Source: Lentisphaera marina (GTDB lineage Bacteria; Verrucomicrobiota; Lentisphaeria; Lentisphaerales; Lentisphaeraceae). From it: a stretch of DNA of 64,000 nucleotides. The notes under the pieces were generated by a model. The model had not been told where the DNA came from. It was given only the letters and a program-made list of their open reading frames with translations, and made no database searches. The first letter of the stretch is position 1. Each line of letters starts with the position of its first letter. The translations under genes and the position numbers were made by a program. Below are positions 1 to 9,480 of this stretch, piece after piece. Location: contig NZ_JAQZZL010000001.1 in NCBI RefSeq assembly GCF_028745505.1, positions 744,001 to 808,000 on the forward strand, written 5' to 3'.

Positions 1-1082
1 ATATCAACTAATTCAGTGACTTCATTTATTCGTCCAGGAGCTAGACCTGGTATGTAGGCAATAAGGGGTACTCGAGTAACTTCTTCATGTAAATTATTTT
101 TTTGCCAAAAGCCATGTTCCCCCAAATGGTAACCATGGTCACTTAAAAAAATGATGGCGGTATTATTTTTTAGTCCAAGCCTATCAACTTCCTCTAAAAT
201 ACGTCCAATTTGCTGATCCATAAACTCAACTGTAGCATAATAGGCCGCCCACATACGTTTTTGATTATCAGGATATTTACCAATTGAGTTATTAGAGTTA
301 GTTATTCTCGGGTGACCTTCTATCGGTATACCTAAAGAAGCTGGATTTCTTAGTTCTGGTGAGTCTATCTTTTGCCAGGGGTAGTTTTGGAAAAATTCTT
401 TGGGCGCGACATTTGGGTAATGGGGACGAACTAAACCGGTAGCAATGAAGAAAGGCTCATTTTTACGCTGATTTAGCAACTCAATAGTTTTCTCTGCACT
501 CTTAAAGTCTGGCTGATCAGAGCCATCACCTTCTGAAATAACACTTACAAACATGCGATTTTTCATTTTAGAACTTTCGCGGTTTTTAAGGCTTTTGGTA
601 AAAATATTTTGATTGAGGCAAGCATAGTCACCGGGGGTGTGAGATTCGGCTCCCTTGGAGTTGAACTTCTCAGTCCATGAAGACGGGATATCTTGACCAT
701 CAGTACCATGAATTATGTCATAGGGAACACGCATGTGATAAATTTTCCCGACTCTAGCAGTGTACCAACCGTTGTTCTTGAGGTGCTCGGGGAGGTTGAT
801 GCCTTCTGAACCAAGATAGCGACTATGCATTAAAGATGTACGAGATGGACCGCATGATAGTCCCTGGCAATAAGCGCGATCAAAGACAATGCTTTGGCTA
901 GCCAGTTTATCTAAATTGGGAGTTTGGCAGATTTTGTCACCGTAGCAAGCTAGGACACTGGCTTTTAAGTCATCTGCAATAATAAATAAAACATTTTTGA
1001 TTTTATTCGGCTGTGCTGCATCGCAAGTATCAATGACGAAGGCAAGAGAAATAAAGATGAGTGCTTTGAGGGTGAAATTCAT
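1..1082 (-). CDS. Sulfatase, iduronate-2-sulfatase-like (3' end outside window)
   Basis: About 360 N-terminal codons are visible; the C-terminus runs off the left edge. The start is an ATG at 1082, followed by a hydrophobic signal peptide (about residues 5-22). The metal-binding Asp pair lies at about residues 37-38 (IIADDLK) and the formylglycine motif CGPSR begins at Cys77. A later SDHGYHLGEHGFW segment is the metal and sulfate-binding strand typical of this superfamily. The RPHYPNVAPKEFF segment and short CGPSR context resemble iduronate-2-sulfatase-type enzymes, so hydrolysis of sulfate esters on a polysaccharide outside the cytoplasm is expected. It lies 34 bp downstream of another sulfatase on the same strand and is probably co-transcribed. 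Substrate is not determinable from sequence. Confidence 0.9.
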   Translation of the reverse strand, partial: MNFTLKALIFISLAFVIDTCDAAQPNKIKNVLFIIADDLKASVLACYGDKICQTPNLDKLASQSIVFDRAYCQGLSCGPSRTSLMHSRYLGSEGINLPEHLKNNGWYTARVGKIYHMRVPYDIIHGTDGQDIPSSWTEKFNSKGAESHTPGDYACLNQNIFTKSLKNRESSKMKNRMFVSVISEGDGSDQPDFKSAEKTIELLNQRKNEPFFIATGLVRPHYPNVAPKEFFQNYPWQKIDSPELRNPASLGIPIEGHPRITNSNNSIGKYPDNQKRMWAAYYATVEFMDQQIGRILEEVDRLGLKNNTAIIFLSDHGYHLGEHGFWQKNNLHEEVTRVPLIAYIPGLAPGRINEVTELVD

Positions 1083-1116
1083 GTCGATTTACTTGTTTTA
1101 ATTATTAGTTTAGGAC

Positions 1117-2658
1117 TTAATCCCAGTTGTTTTTAATGATTTTTTGTATTTCGGGGTATTTTTTATCTTGCTCATTAAGTTCTTTACGAATTTCCAATAA
1201 CTGTGTTTTAAGTCTTTTTATTATCTCTTTATATTCTGGGTTTTTATATTCGTTTTTCATTTCTTTGGGGTCTTTTTCCAAATCATAAAACTCCCATGAA
1301 ATTGGGGTGGGCTTGCCTCCACGACGTCCATATTTACTGCCGTAGAAAAAAATCAGCTTATGAGACTCAGATCGAATTCCAAAGTGTGCTGGTACGGCCA
1401 GTTTATGAGCCATGTGCATCCAGTAACGGTAATAAGTAACGGTTCTCCATTCATCGGGCTTTTTCTGGTTTGATAAAGCTTTATAAAAACTTTTGCCCTG
1501 CATGTAATTTGGAGTCTTTTTTAGGCCTGCGATCTCTAACAAAGTCGGTGCAAAATCAGTATTATTGATTAACCACTTATTTTTTAAATTGTTTTTAATC
1601 ATACCGGGTGCGTAAACGATAAAGGGCATGCCCATGGCTTCTTCGTACATCCAGCGTTTATCGATGAGATTGTGTTCGCCAAGGAAAAATCCCTGATCAC
1701 TGGTGTAAATAATGATGGTATTATCAAGTTGCTTGGAAGCCTCTAAATAGGAAATCAAACGAGCTATATTATCATCTATGCCTTTTACACAGCGCAAATA
1801 AGCTTTTAGGTACTTTTGGTAAGCCAGCTTGGTATATTCAGGCTCGGGAATGTCATCACTTACACCTAATTTTTGTGGTAGCAGCCAAGGATTATGATTC
1901 TTGCTTAGGCCTGAACCAAGGTCCTGACTGCCAGCGGAGCCCGCAGGCACCGAAAATAAACTTTCCGGTTCGGGGATATGCACATCCTCAAGGTAAGTTT
2001 CATATCTTTTAGCGTACTCAAACATATCATGAGGAGCTTTGAAATGATGCATGAGAAAAAAGGGCTTTGCTTTGTTGCGGTCATTTTTAAGCCAATGAAG
2101 ACTGATGTCGGTAATAGCATCACTGGAGTGCTGATCTTTTTTGGTGATAGTATTTTTAGGCCATGGCTTTGAACCGCGAATATTAAAAATGGGATTATGA
2201 TATAAACCCTGACCGGGAAGGACACAGTAATAATCAAAGGCGGCGGGTTCTTTTTTTAGGTGCCACTTACCGATCATAGCTGTTTCATATCCAGCTTTTT
2301 GCATTTCTTTTGGCAAGAATTGTTTGTCAGATCCAATACTGCCATTTAGATCCAAAACGCCATTAGTTTGAGAGTATTGGCCGCTAATTATACTGGCACG
2401 ACTGGGGGTACAAATGGCGTTGGTACAAAAGACATTATCAAATTGAATGCCTTGGGAGGCTAGCCTATCAATTGTGGGGGTAGGGTTAAGTTTACTGAGT
2501 CGACTCCCGTAAGAGCCAATTGCCTGTTTGGTATGATCGTCAGCCATAATAAAAAGAATATTTGGCTTTGCATTTTGAATTGGAAGATCTTGTGCAATAA
2601 GGTTTTTTTGCAGAATTACACAGGCAATCCAAGAAAGACTAATGATTAGATTTTTCAT
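1117..2658 (-). CDS. Secreted sulfatase, type I (S1 family)
   Basis: 513 residues with an N-terminal signal peptide (about 1-22). The Asp pair is at about 40-41 (IMADDH), the formylglycine motif CTPSR starts at Cys83, and a C-terminal metal-site block reads TSDQGFFLGEH. GKWHLKK near residue 130 is the conserved Lys/His active-site strand. Full family length. It is clearly related to the sulfatase at 4253-5752: both have the same NGxxDxxG block after the Cys motif, a PGQGxYxNPxF block and a GEHxxxDKRxMYEE block. These features resemble N-sulfoglucosamine or arylsulfatase-like enzymes, but the substrate is unknown. It is the second-to-last gene of a minus-strand sulfatase row. Confidence 0.93.
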   Translation of the reverse strand: MKNLIISLSWIACVILQKNLIAQDLPIQNAKPNILFIMADDHTKQAIGSYGSRLSKLNPTPTIDRLASQGIQFDNVFCTNAICTPSRASIISGQYSQTNGVLDLNGSIGSDKQFLPKEMQKAGYETAMIGKWHLKKEPAAFDYYCVLPGQGLYHNPIFNIRGSKPWPKNTITKKDQHSSDAITDISLHWLKNDRNKAKPFFLMHHFKAPHDMFEYAKRYETYLEDVHIPEPESLFSVPAGSAGSQDLGSGLSKNHNPWLLPQKLGVSDDIPEPEYTKLAYQKYLKAYLRCVKGIDDNIARLISYLEASKQLDNTIIIYTSDQGFFLGEHNLIDKRWMYEEAMGMPFIVYAPGMIKNNLKNKWLINNTDFAPTLLEIAGLKKTPNYMQGKSFYKALSNQKKPDEWRTVTYYRYWMHMAHKLAVPAHFGIRSESHKLIFFYGSKYGRRGGKPTPISWEFYDLEKDPKEMKNEYKNPEYKEIIKRLKTQLLEIRKELNEQDKKYPEIQKIIKNNWD

Positions 2659-2785
2659 TTCACATCTGATTTAATTTAAATTCATAATATCAGACAAAGA
2701 GAATCAAAGGGTGTTATAAATTTTGCTTAAATTTACTCAATTAATTTTGAGGGTCGCTTTCCTGAGCGGTAGTTTATAGATCGAA

Positions 2786-4240
2786 TTATTGCTTTGAATC
2801 TTTTAAGGCTTCATTTAAGAAAAGGCTAAATTTTTCAACGATTGCAGGGTGTTTAGAAGCAATATTATTTTGCTCGCTTAGATCATTACTGAGATCATAT
2901 AAGGCAATTTCTGGGTAGTTCGAACGGCCTTTTTTGTGCTTGAGGATGAGTTTCCATTTGCCATCGCGTATGGTCCAGCGATCGTGAATAATAGCGGGGC
3001 GTTTTTCTATGTTTTTATCTCCCTTGAGAAAGGCGAGGAAGCTCACGCTATCTTCACCATTATTTTTCGCGGGCTTGTGATTTCCCTTGTTGAGTTCTGC
3101 GAAGGTCGCAAAAAGGTCGGAAAAGACAATGGTTTGCTCACATGTACTGGCCTTGGGTGTCTCTTTTGGCCATGAGGCAATAAAAGGCATGCGGTGACCT
3201 CCTTCATGGGAGGAGAATTTCATGCCGCGCAGTTCTCCCGTCGCTTTATGGGCAAAGCGTTCGCAATCTTTGTCATACCAAACGGGGCCATTATCACTAG
3301 AAAATATAATGAGGGTATTGTCCTGCATCTGTTTGTGATTAAGAGCCTTTGATACCTGACCAACGACATCATCTACCTGCAAGACAAAGTCGCCATACAT
3401 GCCGGCCCCACTTTTTCCGACAAACTCTTTTGGAGGCAACCAAGGGGTGTGGGGTGAGGGTAAGGAAAGGTAGAGGAAGAGCGGTTTTTCTTGAGTATGG
3501 TTTTGGATTACCTGAACGGCTTCGTCGGCTAGCCTTTGGGTGACGTCTTCCATTTTGAAGTCGGGAGCAATTTTTCCCTTGCGCCAAAAAGCACCCTGAA
3601 TATTAGTCCATTTATCTGCAGTGTTCATGCTATTGTTTGCAGCGATATCCTCAGAGGGAGGCATCGTGGCTTTACGATCACGGATATAAAAGTAGGGCGG
3701 AAGGTCTAGAGAGGCATGCATGCCGAAGAAAGTGTCGAAACCACAGTCAACTGGACCACCCTTGAGCTCCTGTGTGTAATCAGCGGGCTTTTTTGTATTT
3801 TGCAGGTAGGGGTCAAAGCCTAAATGCCATTTCCCAACCATGGCCGTTGAGTAGCCCTGTTCTTTAAGAAGCGAGGCAATCGTTTCGCGACCATTTTTGA
3901 TGAGAGGGCCATCGTTGAGGCGCATGCTCTGGTGCACGGCAAAGCGACCAGTCATCAGTGCGTAGCGAGAAGGAATACACGAACTTCCCCCTGAGTGAGC
4001 GTCAGTGAAACGCATGCCATTAGCCGCCAGTGCATCTAAATGTGGAGTAGGAATTTTACCCTTTGGATTATAGCAAGTCAGATCTCCATAACCCATATCA
4101 TCGGCGAGGATAATAAGAATATTTGGTTTTTCTGAAGCGGATAGGGAGAGGGCAAAGAGAGAAAACATGCACCAAAGTAATGGTTGAAAACGTGAACGTA
4201 CAAAGGATGAGAATGACTTAAGGGAAGTTCTTATGATCAT
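2786..4240 (-). CDS. Secreted arylsulfatase
   Basis: 484 residues. A basic N-terminus is followed by a hydrophobic segment (about 21-36), consistent with a signal peptide. Metal-binding Asp pair at about 47-48 (ILADDMGYGDL), formylglycine motif CIPSR from Cys88, GKWHLGF active-site strand near 136, and a SSDNGPVW metal site in the middle of the protein. This is the classic arylsulfatase A-like arrangement. The start lies 12 bp after the stop of the preceding sulfatase (4253-5752), which supports one transcript. Hydrolysis of a sulfate ester is expected; the natural substrate is not evident. Confidence 0.93.
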   Translation of the reverse strand: MIIRTSLKSFSSFVRSRFQPLLWCMFSLFALSLSASEKPNILIILADDMGYGDLTCYNPKGKIPTPHLDALAANGMRFTDAHSGGSSCIPSRYALMTGRFAVHQSMRLNDGPLIKNGRETIASLLKEQGYSTAMVGKWHLGFDPYLQNTKKPADYTQELKGGPVDCGFDTFFGMHASLDLPPYFYIRDRKATMPPSEDIAANNSMNTADKWTNIQGAFWRKGKIAPDFKMEDVTQRLADEAVQVIQNHTQEKPLFLYLSLPSPHTPWLPPKEFVGKSGAGMYGDFVLQVDDVVGQVSKALNHKQMQDNTLIIFSSDNGPVWYDKDCERFAHKATGELRGMKFSSHEGGHRMPFIASWPKETPKASTCEQTIVFSDLFATFAELNKGNHKPAKNNGEDSVSFLAFLKGDKNIEKRPAIIHDRWTIRDGKWKLILKHKKGRSNYPEIALYDLSNDLSEQNNIASKHPAIVEKFSLFLNEALKDSKQ

Positions 4241-4252
4241 AGTTTTGGCCTT

Positions 4253-5752
4253 TTACTTTTTCTTCTTGTTCTTTGTGACCTGCGGGATATCGACGACGTC
4301 GTATTGCTGACGAAGTTCTTGCAGTTCCTGTTTTAAGTTTGCAATGATCGCAGAGTATTCTGGGTTTGAGTATTGATTTGCTCTTTCATGTTTGTCACGT
4401 GCTAAGTCATAGAGCTCCCACTCTTCACCATTAGGGACATCCACACCATAGAAGCGGATGAGCTTATAGCGACCTGTGGTCACACCTTCGTGACGACGAA
4501 CTTTGTGAGTCCCAGGATATTCGTAGTAGTGATAATAGAGGCTATCTCTCCAATCATCAGGTCTTTCATTTTTCATTAAAGGGAGAAGACTTTTTCCCTG
4601 CATATCGCGCGGGATCTCAGCTCCTGCGAGATCGAGAAAAGTTTCGGCAAAATCGATGTTTTGGACGAGGTCAGTATTAATTGAACCGGGCTTGATGACT
4701 TCGGGCCATTTCGCCAAAAGTGGAGTGCGAAAGGATTCCTCGTACATGAAGCGCTTGTCGAACCAACCGTGTTCGCCAAGGTAAAAACCCTGATCAGCAG
4801 AATACATGACTAAGGTGTTTTTCTCCAGATCTTCATCTTTCAGGTACTGCAAGAGGCGGCCAATATTCTCATCCACACCAGCAATACAGGCCAGGTAGTC
4901 GCGCATATACATCTGGTACTTTTCACGGATGAGGTCTTTACCTGTGAGTTTGGTGTTTTCAAAAAACTCTTTTCTATGCTTCCAACGATCAGCTTTGAAA
5001 TCCCAGTTATTGCGCATGCTATGGGCAATACTTAGATCTTGTTTATGAGCAGCGACACCACGCGTTTGATAGTCGTCGAAGAGTGTTTCCGGTTCGGGGA
5101 AAGTCATGGTTTTGAAGCGTTCTCTGAAGCGCGGCGCTGCAATCCAGTTTCTATGGGGCGCCTTGTAGTGAACCATCGCCATGAAGGGCTTTGATTTGTC
5201 GCGTTCATTAGAGAGCCAATTAAGGGCGCGGTCAGTAATAATGTCAGTGGAATGACCTTGGTATTGTTTACGACCCGCTTCACTAATAAATTCGGGATTT
5301 TTGTACTTACCCTGACCGGGGAGAACTTCCCAATAATCAAAGCCCTGCATGGCACCACTAAGATGGATTTTGCCAATCATTGCAGTCTGATAGCCACTTT
5401 TTTGGAGGAGCTTTTGGAATTGCTGCTGATCGTGATCAAAAGGGCCACGATTATCGATCTTACCATTCTTATGACTATGCTTTCCAGTGAGCAAAGTCGC
5501 GCGGCTAGGAGCACAAATCGAATTGCCGACATAAGCTTTGTCAAAGCGCATGCCCTCGCTGGCAATGGAATCTAAGTTGGAAGTGAGGTTTAAGCTTTCA
5601 AAGCGACCACCATAGGCGCCAATAGCTTGGAAGGCGTGATCATCGGAAAAGATCCAAAGGATGTTGGGCTTTGTGTCGTTTTGGGCATTCGCGATACATG
5701 TGATTAGGAGTAAAAATAAAAAAAGCGGTGGCTGAGTAAATCTGGTCATCAA
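4253..5752 (-). CDS. Secreted sulfatase, paralog of the 1117-2658 enzyme
   Basis: 499 residues with a strong signal peptide ending near residue 23 (NAQ). Asp pair at about 37-38 (IFSDDH), CAPSR from Cys80, GKIHLSG in place of the usual GKWHL, and a SADQGFYLGEHGWFDKR metal-site block. It shares block order and several near-identical blocks with the sulfatase at 1117-2658, so the two are likely an old local duplication with one gene between them. The C-terminus ends in a Lys-rich tail. Gene order and same-strand packing suggest joint expression with its neighbours. Confidence 0.93.
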   Translation of the reverse strand: MMTRFTQPPLFLFLLLITCIANAQNDTKPNILWIFSDDHAFQAIGAYGGRFESLNLTSNLDSIASEGMRFDKAYVGNSICAPSRATLLTGKHSHKNGKIDNRGPFDHDQQQFQKLLQKSGYQTAMIGKIHLSGAMQGFDYWEVLPGQGKYKNPEFISEAGRKQYQGHSTDIITDRALNWLSNERDKSKPFMAMVHYKAPHRNWIAAPRFRERFKTMTFPEPETLFDDYQTRGVAAHKQDLSIAHSMRNNWDFKADRWKHRKEFFENTKLTGKDLIREKYQMYMRDYLACIAGVDENIGRLLQYLKDEDLEKNTLVMYSADQGFYLGEHGWFDKRFMYEESFRTPLLAKWPEVIKPGSINTDLVQNIDFAETFLDLAGAEIPRDMQGKSLLPLMKNERPDDWRDSLYYHYYEYPGTHKVRRHEGVTTGRYKLIRFYGVDVPNGEEWELYDLARDKHERANQYSNPEYSAIIANLKQELQELRQQYDVVDIPQVTKNKKKK

Positions 5753-5892
5753 TTTTCGTCCTTTTAAATTAACAAGTCTCTAAGTTTAAAGCTTTAACTT
5801 AAGTGCCTTCACAAATGTAAATAAGAGAATTGCAGTTTCGTTACTCTCTGAAACAATAAAAGTACAACCTTGTTATAAAAACTGAAAGAAAA

Positions 5893-7350
5893 TCAAGGCA
5901 AATTCAGTGGTCCGGGGTGATTGATTTGATCCGCGTTCTTTGATTGGCCAGGCCACTCGGCATGGGGTGCTTTCACCTTATACTTTGGAGAGGGGATTAT
6001 TTTGCTGTTTTTAATTTTTGGTGGGGCATGACGGTGAGGCGTAGGTTTTTTTGGGATGCTATCGCCGGTCTGTTCAGTCCATAATTGAATCATTTTTCGA
6101 GCTTGCATTAGCTGTGTTTTGTATTCGGGGTTCGAAGCGAGGTTATTTAGCTGATTAGGATCTTGACTGAGTTTAAAGAGTTCTTCCTCGGGGCAGGGAT
6201 TAGCAAAAACCTGCTGCTGTTGAGCCTGAGTTTTACCAGCAGCATGGGCTTGCCAAAGTTCTAAACCCGCAGGGAATTTGGTGTCGGACTCGTAAGCTAA
6301 ATTCATTTGATTTGGGTAGTTATTTTTGATATAGACAAAATCCCCAATGCGAACCATGCGTTCGTGGTTTTTATAAACGTGCCAATTATGTTCAGCAAAA
6401 ATGACTTGGCGAACTTTTGTCTCTGGATTTTTTAGGATGGGTAGAAAGCTTTTGCCTTGTATGCTTTCGGGGATTTCGACCCCAGCTAATTCCAAGCAGG
6501 TAGCACTGAGATCGATTGAACTTATTAAGCTTTTGCTGACAGCGGATTTTTTGATTACTTTTGGGAAATGGATAAGCCAAGGCGTTTTAATTCCGCTATC
6601 ATAGAGGCGAGATTTGTCGCGAGGGAAAGGGCGGCCATTATCGGAAGCTACAATGATCATCGTATTGTCGAGTACTCCTTGTGTTTTAAGTTCTTCCACA
6701 ACTAAGCCAATGAAATGATCGAAACGACTGACTTCGTGATAGTATTGTGCTAGATCCTTACGGGTCTCAGGGCCATCATACATGTAAGGGGGGACAATGA
6801 CTTCGTTTTCTTGATAAGTGGGAGCATGGTCACTGATCTGCCAATCGCGGTGAGCATCGCTTGCAGCGTACCAAAAGAAAAAGGGCTTGTCTTTGGGACG
6901 ATCTTTGAGGTTTTGAACCCAATCGGCTTCATTGCCAGGCCCACCACCTTTAGTGATCTTATCAAAAGCGCGGTCTTTTTTACCAAACATATGATTCTTG
7001 CCCGAAAGTAGGGTGTAGTAACCCGCTTGGCGCAATAATTCGGGGAAGCGAATTTGGGCATTAGGTAGCTTCATATGAAGTTCTGGGGCACCAGTATTGT
7101 GGGGGTAGCGCCCGGTAATGATACTGCATCGACTGGGGCTACAACTACTGGTAGTTAAGTAGGCATTGTCAAAACGCATGCCTTTCGCTGCGAGCGCATC
7201 GACGGCTGGAGTTTTGATACTAGGGTGACCATAAGCCCCGAAGTCACTTTGGGAGATATCATCAGCAATAAAAAAGATAAAGTTGGGTTTGTCTTGTGCA
7301 TGGGCAAAGAAGATAAAGCTAAAGAATAGGGTCAATCTAAGAGAAATCAT
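5893..7350 (-). CDS. Secreted sulfatase, heparan N-sulfatase-like
   Basis: 485 residues from the ATG at 7350. An upstream in-frame GTG at 7386 would add 12 residues, but the ATG gives a normal signal peptide (MISLRLTLFFSFIFFAHA), so it is preferred; neither start has a clear Shine-Dalgarno sequence. Numbering from this ATG, the Asp pair is at about 30-31 (IADDIS) and the CSPSR motif at Cys70, followed by an ITGRYPHNTGAPELH block that recalls N-sulfoglucosamine sulfohydrolases. The second metal site is shorter than in its neighbours (VASDNGRPFPRDKSRLYD). The C-terminal 40 residues are rich in Pro, Lys and His and look like a flexible tail. Confidence 0.9.
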   Translation of the reverse strand: MISLRLTLFFSFIFFAHAQDKPNFIFFIADDISQSDFGAYGHPSIKTPAVDALAAKGMRFDNAYLTTSSCSPSRCSIITGRYPHNTGAPELHMKLPNAQIRFPELLRQAGYYTLLSGKNHMFGKKDRAFDKITKGGGPGNEADWVQNLKDRPKDKPFFFWYAASDAHRDWQISDHAPTYQENEVIVPPYMYDGPETRKDLAQYYHEVSRFDHFIGLVVEELKTQGVLDNTMIIVASDNGRPFPRDKSRLYDSGIKTPWLIHFPKVIKKSAVSKSLISSIDLSATCLELAGVEIPESIQGKSFLPILKNPETKVRQVIFAEHNWHVYKNHERMVRIGDFVYIKNNYPNQMNLAYESDTKFPAGLELWQAHAAGKTQAQQQQVFANPCPEEELFKLSQDPNQLNNLASNPEYKTQLMQARKMIQLWTEQTGDSIPKKPTPHRHAPPKIKNSKIIPSPKYKVKAPHAEWPGQSKNADQINHPGPLNLP

Positions 7351-7458
7351 AGGAGTAGTCCATAGTGTTTTTATACCATAATACACCGCGCAGAATAGGG
7401 CTATGCCAAGCTAGCTTTATAATTTCTCTAATAATTTGATTGATTTGATCAATGATTT

Positions 7459-9249
7459 TTATTCGGAGCGATTAAATTCGATATGCGTGAACTTATTGAG
7501 CACGGGGATACGAATTTTGAGCTGGCCATCTTTGACTTCTTGAACAGCTGTTTTGATGACTCTTTTATCAATATCGGAACCATCTTTTTTACTGATGTCT
7601 TTGGTGGTAATTGTGGCAATAAATTTTTCGCCATCCTTAAAGCCTTCTCCGCGGAAGTCCATGTTGGAACTCCCCGTATTACTATGGATTCCAGTTTGGA
7701 TTGTGGCAGGAATAGTCAAATCATTCCAGAGTTTCCCAGTGGCACCAGATGCATAGAGTAGCACGGAGAAAGATTTTTTACTGCGGTTGTAGCTAGATAT
7801 TCTGTAGCGTTCATTACCCGTGAAAGCAGGGCCAAGAAGGGTGATGTGATTTTGATGTTCATGCGCCATGGCATGGCGAATGACTTCATCTTTTCCAGAA
7901 CTCAATTGGCTATACCATTTCCAAATGTAGTAGTGTAGGTGATTGGGATCACTAGGATTAATGTAATCATCGACAGTAAAAATATTGTTCTTAGCATCGA
8001 TGATTTTGAATTTATCCTCGGGGCCAGCAAGAATGACTTTTTTAGTGATAATGTCACTGCCACCATCATTTGCGAGCACAACTAAGCCGGGGTTTAATAA
8101 TTTGACACGACCACTGAAATCACGTCGCTTAGTTAAGCCCATGGACCAACCGCTGGAGTTGTCTGACCAAGGTAGGTTGACTGTGTTGAGCCCACGCTCG
8201 AGGCATTTACCTAAAATAGTAAGAGTTTTTTCATAGGCATCCACTTCATTTTTAAGGCCATCGCCATTGACGTCAAAGGCGTTGTCACCATCATCCCAAA
8301 CAACCCAGGACTCAGAGGAAAGTACTTGTTTATCTTTATAGCCCGCAGCATCAAGTTTGTGGCGTACTAAATCGAAGTTTCCCCAAGTTGAGTCAAGATA
8401 TTTTCCATCCATTTTACCATAACCATCAGAGTGATCTGTTACATTGAGATTGAGGGCGTCGACGAGTGACATGAGTTCTTCATTGGCAATGAGCTGATCG
8501 TAATAATCGTTGACAGCAGCGCCACCTTTGCCTTTTAAACCATTCAGTGGAGGGCAAGGTTCGCAGGGGGAACATCCACTTGTGGAAATCAGAACTTCTT
8601 CACTTGGTTCAGCTTGGTAAACGGCACGAATAGCTTTGGCACCATCGATGAAAATATCATTCATCAGGTAATCCATATCGCCCTCATTAATCATGTGCTC
8701 CAAGTTGGCTTCGTGAGAAAGTTGATAGGCGTGAACACGTCCCTTGAAATGAGTTGCAAGACGAGTGACAAACTCTTTGTAGAGTCCTGGCTTTGATCTT
8801 TGGCTACCCGCTTCGCCATTCACAGAGGCCCAAGCCGGCGTATGCCAGTGGACGAATTCGACCTTCAAACCCTTGGCAATACAAGCATCTACAGCTTGCT
8901 CAATAGTCACGAGATAGGAAGAGAGGTGATTCTTGTAATCGGTATTTTTGACATCGGGTTCTGCCGCATGCCAATTGATCCAAAATTGAGCGTAGCTACT
9001 ATTTTGTGCAATGACGGGGCGCTGAGAATCTGCAGCATTATACTTGGGGAAGCCTCCAAAAGGTTGCCAACGGACACCGACGTGAATATGATCAGTGGTC
9101 CAAGTGTAATTTTCTTGTGTTTTTGTTTCTTTGTAAGTGCTTGCTTTTTCTGTAGGATTTTCAGAGCTTTCGGGACTAAGACTCTGGCAGCCCGTATTCA
9201 AAAAAATCATTGTGCTGAGGAAAGTGAGGGAAGAGAACCATTTATTCAT
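7459..9249 (-). CDS. Putative clan GH-A-like glycoside hydrolase lipoprotein
   Basis: 596 residues. The N-terminus has a lipobox-like LNTGC with Cys21, so the protein is probably a lipoprotein. A (beta/alpha)8-type pattern follows, with hydrophobic strands ending in polar residues (VEFVHWHTPAW; VHAYQLSHEAN). Glu180 in SHEAN is the candidate acid/base and Glu313 in SSESW the candidate nucleophile; their spacing (about 133 residues) fits clan GH-A enzymes such as GH39 or GH5, but I cannot assign a family. A DVNGDGLKNEVD segment (about 326-337) looks like an EF-hand or dockerin-type calcium loop inside the barrel. It is surrounded by sulfatases, which fits action on a desulfated glycan. Confidence 0.6.
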   Translation of the reverse strand: MNKWFSSLTFLSTMIFLNTGCQSLSPESSENPTEKASTYKETKTQENYTWTTDHIHVGVRWQPFGGFPKYNAADSQRPVIAQNSSYAQFWINWHAAEPDVKNTDYKNHLSSYLVTIEQAVDACIAKGLKVEFVHWHTPAWASVNGEAGSQRSKPGLYKEFVTRLATHFKGRVHAYQLSHEANLEHMINEGDMDYLMNDIFIDGAKAIRAVYQAEPSEEVLISTSGCSPCEPCPPLNGLKGKGGAAVNDYYDQLIANEELMSLVDALNLNVTDHSDGYGKMDGKYLDSTWGNFDLVRHKLDAAGYKDKQVLSSESWVVWDDGDNAFDVNGDGLKNEVDAYEKTLTILGKCLERGLNTVNLPWSDNSSGWSMGLTKRRDFSGRVKLLNPGLVVLANDGGSDIITKKVILAGPEDKFKIIDAKNNIFTVDDYINPSDPNHLHYYIWKWYSQLSSGKDEVIRHAMAHEHQNHITLLGPAFTGNERYRISSYNRSKKSFSVLLYASGATGKLWNDLTIPATIQTGIHSNTGSSNMDFRGEGFKDGEKFIATITTKDISKKDGSDIDKRVIKTAVQEVKDGQLKIRIPVLNKFTHIEFNRSE

Positions 9250-9480
9250 ATGTAGCCTTTATCAAAATTGTGATTAATCTTATAAGGTCTAAACAGTGAT
9301 AATTTTTTTTTGTTACAAAGCAGCAATTTAAATTAGCTGTATTTACAGATGCAATGACTTAGGAGTGGATGATGATATGTGCCATAATTATAGAATGGTC
9401 ATAATCATTTGCTAAACTATCTTTCGTACCTTTGGCAGGTCTGCGGGTGCATTCAAGAATATGAATAATTACATCACGGC

